DNA from: Novosphingobium sp. PC22D
GTDB lineage: Bacteria > Pseudomonadota > Alphaproteobacteria > Sphingomonadales > Sphingomonadaceae
NCBI RefSeq assembly: GCF_002556635.1
Contig: NZ_MWMO01000023.1
Span: 1-42,497, forward strand
DNA length: 42,497 nucleotides
Direction of reading: 5' to 3'
How positions within the stretch are numbered: the first letter of the stretch is position 1; each line of letters opens with the position of its first letter. A program made the translations under genes and the position numbers. Shown here piece after piece: positions 27,015 through 33,463 of the stretch. The notes below the pieces were generated by a model. It was not told the origin of the DNA and did not search any database. It saw only the letters and a list, made by a program, of their open reading frames with translations.

Positions 27015-27281
27015 ATGGACGCCGTTCCAGCCCCAATACGCCCGCGTTACTTGCGCACCCCGGACGCAGCTGTTCACCTGGGTCTGTCGCCCCGCACGCT
27101 TGAGAAGCACCGCTGTTTCGGCACCGGACCTGCCTACCACAAGCTGGGTGGACGGATTGTGTATCGAGTAGACGATCTCGAAGCATGGGCTGAACAGGGA
27201 TTGCGCCGTTCGACCTCCGATCCTGGCAATGGCGTTGTCCACCCAGCCAAGCGCCTCCCCACTGGTTGCGTGCGACGCTGA
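27015..27281 (+). CDS. AlpA-like helix-turn-helix protein
   Basis: An 88-residue DNA-binding protein of the MerR/excisionase-like type: RYLRTPDAAVHLGLSPRTLEKHRCFGTGPAYHKLGGRIVYRVDDLEAWAEQ is the standard 'helix-turn-helix, wing' pattern with a terminal basic tail. In related elements it lies directly before repA and takes part in excision or repA control. ATG 27015 follows a weak site; a GC-rich hairpin-like run (about 26971-26995) lies just upstream. Confidence 0.8.
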   Translation: MDAVPAPIRPRYLRTPDAAVHLGLSPRTLEKHRCFGTGPAYHKLGGRIVYRVDDLEAWAEQGLRRSTSDPGNGVVHPAKRLPTGCVRR

Positions 27282-27286
27282 GACCC

Positions 27287-28180
27287 ATGGGCGTTGCACA
27301 GCCTCCTTCCACCCGCTCCGGCGCCGAACGGACGCAGCTGGAACTGTTCCGTTCGGTTCCCGGCAATCTCACGCCGCGCGATGCGCAGGATCTGATGGCC
27401 TGGCCATTTTTCAGTCTGGCCAAGAGCAGGCGCATAGCGCCGATCGATTTCAGTATGGGCAAGACCCGCATATCGGTCGAGGCCGTGCCAGAACATGGCA
27501 TGGCGACCATTTGGGATGCCGACGTGCTGATCTGGGCGGCAAGCCAGCTCATCGAGGCGCGCGATGCCGGCCGGCCCACTTCGCGTCTCATGATAACGAC
27601 GCCACACGAGATATTGGCGTTCACCCGGCGCGGCACCGGCAAGGCAAGCTACGAACGGCTCAAGGCTGCGCTCGACCGGCTGCAATCCACCACTGTCGCA
27701 ACGTCGATCCGGCAGGAGCATCAGCGTCGCCGTCATCGCTTCTCGTGGATCAACGAATGGCGTGAACTAGCGGACGGCCAGGGCCGGGCGCTCGGGATCG
27801 AGTTGATCCTGCCGGACTGGTTCTATGCTGGTGTGCTCGACCGCGCGCTCGTGCTGACGATAGACCGGGCCTATTTCGATCTGACTGGCGGATTGGAGCG
27901 CTGGCTTTACCGCATCGTGCGCAAGCATGGCGGGAGGCAGGAAGGCGGTTGGAGCTTCGACGTTCCCCACCTTCACATGAAGTCCGGCGTGCTTTCGCCG
28001 CTGCGCCGCTTCGCTTTCGAGTTGCGCGCGATCGTCGCCCGCCAGCCTCTACCCGGTTACGTCCTCAAGCTCGAACATGCACTTGGCCGTGATCGGCTGA
28101 ACTTCGCGCCCATCCCGGAGCATCCACTCGACGCCGCCATGCGCCGAATGGGCATTGACCCTGTGGATAGCCGGTCATGA
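27287..28180 (+). CDS. repA: RepA-type replication initiator
   Basis: A 297-residue replication initiator of the RepA family carried by alphaproteobacterial integrative elements and plasmids. Conserved blocks: LTPRDAQDLMAWPFFSLAKSRR, GMATIWDADVLIWAASQLIEARDAG, RLKAALDRLQSTTVATSIRQ, LILPDWFYAGVLDRALVLTIDRAYF and GGLERWLYRIVRKHGGRQ. Such proteins bind iterons next to their gene; three iteron-like repeats begin 4 bp after the stop. Start ATG 27287 comes 6 bp after the AlpA-like stop. The presence of its own initiator suggests the excised circle can replicate. The symbol denotes family only. Confidence 0.85.
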   Translation: MGVAQPPSTRSGAERTQLELFRSVPGNLTPRDAQDLMAWPFFSLAKSRRIAPIDFSMGKTRISVEAVPEHGMATIWDADVLIWAASQLIEARDAGRPTSRLMITTPHEILAFTRRGTGKASYERLKAALDRLQSTTVATSIRQEHQRRRHRFSWINEWRELADGQGRALGIELILPDWFYAGVLDRALVLTIDRAYFDLTGGLERWLYRIVRKHGGRQEGGWSFDVPHLHMKSGVLSPLRRFAFELRAIVARQPLPGYVLKLEHALGRDRLNFAPIPEHPLDAAMRRMGIDPVDSRS

Positions 28181-28358
28181 GGTTCGGACCATCGGGAACA
28201 CCCGGACTCGGACCATCAGGAACGCGATCCTCGGACTATCGGGAACGCGAGTGGCCCGCAATCCCGCAGAAATCCTCACGGAATCGCACCCCTTCTAACA
28301 GTGCTAATAGAATCGAATCCTTCGGATTCTTGCTAACGCAGCTCGCCGCTGTGGACAG
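28162..28358. other. putative origin of replication (oriV)
   Basis: The 3' end of repA and the following 180 bp hold two DnaA-box-like 9-mers (TGTGGATAG at 28162-28170, TGTGGACAG at 28350-28358; consensus TGTGGATAA), three iteron-like repeats between them, and a GAATCC-ttc-GGATTC hairpin near 28318-28332 inside a locally AT-richer stretch. This is the usual composition of an iteron-controlled origin. Confidence 0.55.
28184..28249 (+). repeat. three iteron-like direct repeats
   Basis: Copies of TCGGACYATCRGGAACRC start at 28184, 28208 and 28231, i.e. 24 and 23 bp apart, about two helical turns. The first and second share the core CGGACCATC, the third has CGGACTATC. A degenerate CCCGGACTCGG precedes copy two. 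They lie directly after repA. Confidence 0.7.
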
Positions 28359-28417
28359 ATCGCGCGCTGCTTCGTCGGCAAGGCGTCTGCTCGACGGCGC
28401 CTTACAGGAGATCGGCA

Positions 28418-28936
28418 ATGGATAACGACGCACCCAGTGGTGCGCACAGAGGCTGCGCATTGGGCTCTGCGGGCAAGCAGCTGACCGAAGTCGAGCTGAC
28501 GTGGATCGAGAAAAAGTTCGAGCACTGGATACGCTTCGGCCGGATCGCGCAGGACCGCATTGTCACGCGCAAGACCCGCGTCGTCGGATTCCGGCCCGAC
28601 GCGATCTTCGCATTCGTGCGTTGGATGGCGAACGACTATGGAACGATCAGTTCGCGCATAGATGTGCTGCGCGCAGTCGCGCCCGGCGAAGCATACACGA
28701 CCTTGCCGTTCGTGCGGCCCGGCGGTGAAATTCTGCTGCACATCGAGGGCTGGCCGAAGGTCAATCAGGTGTTGTCCGCGATCGACAGTGTGGAGGCCGC
28801 CGGCGTCGATCCTTGCGAAGCCGCACCAGACCATTGGCGCCATGTTCACAACCGTATCGCCGCCGGACAGAGCCCACGACCCTATACGATGGAACGCCAC
28901 CTTGCCTGGCTCAAGCGACGGGAGATCGAGGGATGA
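28418..28936 (+). CDS. DUF2840 family protein
   Basis: A 172-residue protein of family DUF2840, consistently found before the traF-like peptidase in these elements. Recognised by LTEVELTWIEKKFEHWIRFG, the FAFVRWMANDYGTISSRIDVLRAV block and PGGEILLHIEGWPKV. Function is unknown; its position in the transfer operon suggests a role in conjugation. ATG 28418 has AGGAG at 7 nt. Its stop overlaps the S26 peptidase start (ATGA). In related elements a parA gene usually lies between repA and this gene; it is missing here. Confidence 0.85.
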   Translation: MDNDAPSGAHRGCALGSAGKQLTEVELTWIEKKFEHWIRFGRIAQDRIVTRKTRVVGFRPDAIFAFVRWMANDYGTISSRIDVLRAVAPGEAYTTLPFVRPGGEILLHIEGWPKVNQVLSAIDSVEAAGVDPCEAAPDHWRHVHNRIAAGQSPRPYTMERHLAWLKRREIEG

Positions 28937-29490
28937 CTCGCCTTGGCTATGTCGTCGCCACTGCCGTTACCGTGCAGGTGTTTATCGTTCTGTTCGTCGC
29001 GGTGGCACTTGCCGATCCGCGTCCGCGCGTCATCTGGAACGCCAGCGCGAGCGCACCGATCGGTTTCTACCGGATACACGCCGACAACGATCCGCCGTCC
29101 GGTGCATTGGTAGCTGTTACCCCGCCGCAGCCATGGGCACGCTGGATAGCCGAGCGCGGCTATCTCCCGGAAGGCGTGCCGCTTCTGAAACATGTCGCGG
29201 CAAAAGCGGGGCAGCGTGTTTGCCGCATCGGCTACATGGTGAGCGTCGATCGCCAGCCCGTCGCCGTCGCGCTTGAACGCGACAGTCGGGGGCGCCTTCT
29301 GCCTGTCTGGCAGGGGTGTCACAAACTTCGGTCGGGCGAATTTCTGTTCATGAACCCGTTCGTGGCTGACAGCATGGACGGCCGCTATTTCGGCCCGCTT
29401 GAGGCGGCAACAATGCTGGGCCGCGCGACGCCGATGCTCACCCGCGATACGGCGGGCGGACCGCTGATCTGGCGAGGAATCGCGCCATGA
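28933..29490 (+). CDS. traF: TraF-like S26 signal peptidase
   Basis: A 185-residue membrane-anchored serine protease of the S26 family that matures conjugative pilin (as TraF in RP4). An N-terminal transmembrane helix (about residues 5-28) is followed by the Ser box SASAPIGFYR (about residues 37-46), the Lys region LLKHVAAKAGQRVC (about 83-96) and the C-terminal box SMDGRYFGPL. The order matches the peptidase fold. It overlaps genes on both sides by 4 bp, forming a DUF2840-traF-lytic transglycosylase cassette. The pilin and secretion channel it would serve are absent from the window. Confidence 0.88.
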   Translation: MTRLGYVVATAVTVQVFIVLFVAVALADPRPRVIWNASASAPIGFYRIHADNDPPSGALVAVTPPQPWARWIAERGYLPEGVPLLKHVAAKAGQRVCRIGYMVSVDRQPVAVALERDSRGRLLPVWQGCHKLRSGEFLFMNPFVADSMDGRYFGPLEAATMLGRATPMLTRDTAGGPLIWRGIAP

Positions 29491-30179
29491 AACGCAGGCC
29501 ATTTGCCACCGCTTTGGCAATCGCTTTGCAGATGGCCGGCTTGCCTTCGGCTACGGCAGAACCTGCACACGGTACTGCCGGAGGCCATCCCTACGCAGTG
29601 CATGTGGCAGAAGCGGCACGCCGGTTCGGCATTCCCGAAGACTGGATATGGGCCGTCATGCGCGTCGAGAGCAATGGCGACAGGCGCGCTGTTTCGACCG
29701 CTGGCGCAATGGGCCTGATGCAGATCATGCCCGCGACCTGGGCCAATCTGCGCGTGCGCTATCAGCTGGGATCGGACCCGTTCGATCCGCGCGACAATAT
29801 CATGGCGGGCGCAGCCTATCTGCGCGAGATGCACGACCGCTACGGCAGTGAGGCCGCCATGCTCGCCGCCTACAATGCCGGGCCGGGTCGCTACGAACAG
29901 TATCTTTCGCGGGGCCGTCCGCTGCCACGCGAGACGCGCGCCTATCTCGCGAAGCTGACAGCGGTCACGGGCAATTCCGGCTACGCGAAGCTTGCTGCGG
30001 CGCCACCGCCCGATCCATTTGCCTGGCGCCGCGCGGGCCTGTTTCCCGCACGGGCCGATGGCATCCCGAATACGGAGGATGCAGTGACTGACGAAGCTTC
30101 GGATTCTTCGCCGACCGCGCCACCCGGTGCTGTCGAGCCGCCGGCAAACGGTCTTTTCGTATCGCTTTCAGGGCAATGA
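29487..30179 (+). CDS. SLT-family lytic transglycosylase
   Basis: A 230-residue periplasmic enzyme that opens peptidoglycan for the transfer channel. A signal peptide (about residues 1-24, ending SATA) is followed by the goose-lysozyme-like domain: catalytic Glu in AVMRVESNGDRRAVS (about residue 60), AMGLMQIMPATW, DNIMAGAAYLREMHDRYGSEAAMLAAYNAGPG. The C-terminal 60 residues are low-complexity and Pro-rich. ATG 29487 overlaps the traF-like stop (ATGA). Confidence 0.9.
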   Translation: MKRRPFATALAIALQMAGLPSATAEPAHGTAGGHPYAVHVAEAARRFGIPEDWIWAVMRVESNGDRRAVSTAGAMGLMQIMPATWANLRVRYQLGSDPFDPRDNIMAGAAYLREMHDRYGSEAAMLAAYNAGPGRYEQYLSRGRPLPRETRAYLAKLTAVTGNSGYAKLAAAPPPDPFAWRRAGLFPARADGIPNTEDAVTDEASDSSPTAPPGAVEPPANGLFVSLSGQ

Positions 30180-30447
30180 CGGCTGTTGCCACCCACAGCG
30201 CCCAATGGCGTGCTCTCCGCCCCGCTGGAGGGCGGCAGAGCAGTGACAAGTCTATTGAATTGACGAAGCAAAATCGATGGCAAGATAAAAGCCGCGATGT
30301 GGGGAGCCATCCGCAGCCGGTCGTGGCCTTGTTTACCAAGGCTTTGCGGCGTTCCGCCGCGAGGTGCGCGGCAATGTCCGCGATGTGTGCCTTTTGCCAT
30401 TTCCCACCGTTTACGTGGCTTTGCCGCACATCACAGGATTCCCGGCC
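30180..30447. other. gap before the relaxase, possible oriT region
   Basis: 268 bp between the transglycosylase and relaxase genes. It is locally AT-richer around 30240-30300. Transfer origins often sit beside relaxase genes, but I recognise no nick-site consensus, so this is only the place to look. Confidence 0.3.
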
Positions 30448-32178
30448 ATGAAAGGCGAGGATGACTTCCGTGTCCGGCCAGGCCGCATCCGCACGCTAGG
30501 CGGGCAGCGCGCACGGCCCGCCATCGCGCAGGCTCTTGCCGCCGCCCAGCGAGCTGGAGGCCTTGGCGCGGGACGCGCGCGATCTTCAGGTGCGGGGTTT
30601 TCGACCTTCGGACGCGGGCGTGCGGCGAGCATTCGCGCCGCCCATCGCCTCGGTGGCCGGGCTCGCAACGTCGTAATCAAGGCGCGCGTGGTCCGGCATG
30701 GAGGCCGCTCGTCGCTTGGCGCACATCTCGATTACCTGCAACGCGACGGCGTCACCCGTGATGGCGAGCGTGGCATGCTATTCGGGACCGAGGGTGACGA
30801 ATTCGACCGCAGCGAGTTTGCCGCGCGCTGCGAGGATGACCGGCACCATTTCCGCTTTATCGTCTCGCCCGATGACGCCGGGCATATGCGCGACCTCAAG
30901 ACTTTCACGCGGGAACTGATGACGCAGATGGAACGGGATCTCGGCACCCGTCTCGACTGGCGCGGGGTCGAGCACTGGAACACCGACAACCCCCATGTCC
31001 ATGTCATCGTGCGCGGCGTCGGCGAGGACGGCCGTGATCTCGTGATTGCGCGCGACTACATCCGCGAGGGAATGCGGGCACAGGCGCGCGAGATCGTCAC
31101 GCAGGAACTCGGCCTGCGCACCGATCTCGAAATCCACCAGTCGCTGGAGCGGCAAGTCGAAGCCGAACGCTGGACCGATATCGATCACCGATTGGCACGA
31201 GAGCGCGACCGCAACGGCATCATCGACACTGCGCCCGAACGGGGAGCGCGGCCCGGTCCGGATCATGCGCTGCGCATCGGCCGCTTGCGCAAGCTCGAAG
31301 GGCTTGGCCTCGCTGGCGAGGTCGCGCCCGGTCAGTGGACCATGCATGGCGATGCCGAAACCGCGCTGCGCGAATTGCAGGCGCGTGGTGACATCATCAA
31401 GCGGATGCACCGCGCCATGACAGAGCGGGGCATCGACCGGGGCGTCGCCAGTTATGTGCTTGAACCCGAACTTGGGCAGCCTGTAATGGGCAGGCTGGTC
31501 GAGCGTGGGTTGCACGACGATCTGACCGGCAGGGCCTATGCGATCATCGACGGCATCGACGGACACACGCACCATATCCAGCTTCCCGACATCGCCGCAA
31601 CCGGCGATTGCAGGCCCGGCGCAATCGTCGAGCTAAGGCATTTCGAGGATCGCAAAGGCCGACAGCGGATGGCACTGGCCGTGCGCTCGGACTTCGACCT
31701 GAACGCACAGGTCCGCGCGCCCGGTGCTACCTGGCTCGATCGCCGGAACATGTCGGGTAGCATGCGTGATCTCGGCGGCGGTTTTGGGGCGGAGGTCAAG
31801 GACGCAATGGAAGCCCGAGCGGAGCATCTCGTCAACGAGGGCCTGGCGCGGCGGCAAGGGCAACAGATCGTCTTCGCCCGCAATCTGCTCGATACGCTCC
31901 GGCGGCGGGAACTGGATGCCACCGCCGAGAAACTGTCGGCGGAAATCGGCCTGCCGCATACGCCGTCACAAACCGGCGATTACGTCATGGGCACGGTGCG
32001 CCAGCGTCTGAACCTTGCCTCGGGTCGCTTCGCTATGATCGACAATGGGCTCGGATTCCAGCTCGTGCCCTGGTCCCCCTCGCTCGACCGGCAGATGGGC
32101 AAGCACATCTCCGGCGTCATGCGTGGCGACGGCGGCGTGGACTGGTCGTTCGGGCGCGGGCGGGGGTTGGGGCTATAA
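30448..32178 (+). CDS. relaxase, DUF3363/VirD2-like
   Basis: A 576-residue relaxase that would nick the transfer origin and stay bound to the 5' end. A basic leader is followed by the relaxase domain: VVIKARVVRHGGRSSLGAHLDYLQRDGV, FRFIVSPDDAGHM, and the metal-binding HWNTDNPHVHVIVRG at about residues 176-190. The C-terminal DUF3363 region (about 250-576) includes GRLRKLEGLGL, AYAIIDGIDGHTHHIQLPD and the terminal QLVPWSPSLDRQMGKHISGVMRGDGGVDWSFGR, seen across this family. In relatives the next gene is traG; here it is followed by an inverted repeat and then the nuclease island. ATG 30448 is preferred since the 28 upstream codons are not conserved-looking. Confidence 0.9.
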   Translation: MKGEDDFRVRPGRIRTLGGQRARPAIAQALAAAQRAGGLGAGRARSSGAGFSTFGRGRAASIRAAHRLGGRARNVVIKARVVRHGGRSSLGAHLDYLQRDGVTRDGERGMLFGTEGDEFDRSEFAARCEDDRHHFRFIVSPDDAGHMRDLKTFTRELMTQMERDLGTRLDWRGVEHWNTDNPHVHVIVRGVGEDGRDLVIARDYIREGMRAQAREIVTQELGLRTDLEIHQSLERQVEAERWTDIDHRLARERDRNGIIDTAPERGARPGPDHALRIGRLRKLEGLGLAGEVAPGQWTMHGDAETALRELQARGDIIKRMHRAMTERGIDRGVASYVLEPELGQPVMGRLVERGLHDDLTGRAYAIIDGIDGHTHHIQLPDIAATGDCRPGAIVELRHFEDRKGRQRMALAVRSDFDLNAQVRAPGATWLDRRNMSGSMRDLGGGFGAEVKDAMEARAEHLVNEGLARRQGQQIVFARNLLDTLRRRELDATAEKLSAEIGLPHTPSQTGDYVMGTVRQRLNLASGRFAMIDNGLGFQLVPWSPSLDRQMGKHISGVMRGDGGVDWSFGRGRGLGL

Positions 32179-32205
32179 TGTCGCTAACTGAGCCGGAAGC
32201 GGAAG

Positions 32206-32240
32206 GGCAGCTTGCAGAGAACCGACCGCACAAAGCTGCC
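32206..32240. terminator. inverted repeat after the relaxase
   Basis: GGCAGCTT (32206-32213) and AAGCTGCC (32233-32240) are perfectly complementary with a 19-nt loop, 28 nt after the relaxase stop. It marks the boundary between the transfer genes and the nuclease island, though it is weak as a terminator. Confidence 0.35.
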
Positions 32241-32353
32241 GTTTATGCCTCCCCGGTGTTCGGGTTGCGATACTCTCGCAGATTACGAACGACCTGCGCC
32301 TCATGAAAGCAGATGGAGTTTCTGTCTGCGCACGGGGACGCTATAAGGGCGAG

Positions 32354-33463
32354 ATGAAGTTCATTCACTCCGCCGACTGGCAGCTGGGAAAGCCCTATGG
32401 TCGCTTCGATCCCGACGTTCGCGGTGCCCTGACGGAAGCCCGCTTCGACGCAATCGACGCGCTTGGACGAGCCGCCACCGAACATGGCGCGCAGCACGTT
32501 ATTGTCGCCGGCGACATATTCGATACCGAAGGCCCGGAAGATCGCACCATCGTGCAGGCAATCTCGCGCATGGGCCGACACGCCTGCCGCTGGTGGCTAC
32601 TGCCCGGGAACCACGACTTCGCGCGCAATGGTGGCCTGTGGGATCGCGTTCGGCAGCGAGCCGGCGAGAAGATCGTCATCCTCTCGGAACTCGAACCCCG
32701 CGAGATCGAGGAGCAGATCTGGTTGTTGCCCGCACCGCTCATCCACCGGCACAATTTGGAAGATCCGACAACGCTCTTCGATACGATGGAGACGCAAGGC
32801 GCCCGGCTACGCATTGGCGTCGCTCACGGATCGGTTCGTGATTTTGGATCGCGCGGGGAGACAAAGAACCAGATCGCGCCGGACCGTGCTCGGCTGTCGA
32901 ACCTCGACTATCTCGCGCTCGGCGACTGGCAGGGGACTCTCAAGGTCGATTCGCGGACATGGTATTCCGGAACTCCGGAGACGGACCGCTTCCAGCGCGA
33001 TGAACCGGGTTCCGCGCTCGTTGTCGAACTCCAGCCCGACCTTGCACCGACGGTGACGCCGATCCGAACAGGCCGCTTCGAGTGGCTCACGCGCGATTGG
33101 ACGGTCAACGACAAGGCTGCCTTAGATGCCGAATGCGACCGTCTCCTTGCCCATGTCGATGCCCCCAACACGCTTCTCCAGCTAAGCTTGGCGGGCATCA
33201 CCAGCCTTGGCGACCGGATCGCGATGCTCGCGCGTCTCGAAAACGACTTGGGTCATCGCCTGCGGCACCTGGCCGTTCGTGCGGACGATCTGGTCGGACG
33301 ACCGAGGGAGGAAGACCTCGCAGCACTGGCCGTGGAAGGCATGCTCGGGGCGGCGGCGACGAAGCTCAATGCGAAGATCGACGCAGGCGGTCCGGACAGC
33401 ATCATCGCGAAGCGCGCGCTCGAGCGACTGTTCGTCGAGTACAGCCGTCAGGAGGAGGCATGA
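32354..33463 (+). CDS. Mre11/SbcD-like metallophosphoesterase nuclease
   Basis: A 369-residue member of the calcineurin-like nuclease superfamily, similar to SbcD and YhaO. Motifs in order: I FIHSADWQLGK (residues 3-13), II HVIVAGDIFDTE, III LLPGNHDFA, IV GVAHGSVRDF, V YLALGDWQG. Two positions are unusual: SbcD has DxH in motif I and GHxH in motif V, while here they are DWQ and GDWQ, so metal coordination is altered. The C-terminal 130 residues are helical and probably dock to the ATPase. The stop overlaps the SMC-like gene by 4 bp (ATGA). Start ATG 32354 follows AAGGGCGAG. A DNA-end processing or anti-invader role is inferred. Confidence 0.85.
   Translation: MKFIHSADWQLGKPYGRFDPDVRGALTEARFDAIDALGRAATEHGAQHVIVAGDIFDTEGPEDRTIVQAISRMGRHACRWWLLPGNHDFARNGGLWDRVRQRAGEKIVILSELEPREIEEQIWLLPAPLIHRHNLEDPTTLFDTMETQGARLRIGVAHGSVRDFGSRGETKNQIAPDRARLSNLDYLALGDWQGTLKVDSRTWYSGTPETDRFQRDEPGSALVVELQPDLAPTVTPIRTGRFEWLTRDWTVNDKAALDAECDRLLAHVDAPNTLLQLSLAGITSLGDRIAMLARLENDLGHRLRHLAVRADDLVGRPREEDLAALAVEGMLGAAATKLNAKIDAGGPDSIIAKRALERLFVEYSRQEEA

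Noticed and set aside
33082..33459. 126-codon extension upstream of the SMC-like ATPase
   Set aside because: It overlaps the nuclease gene in another frame and homology starts at ATG 33460, which forms an ATGA junction.
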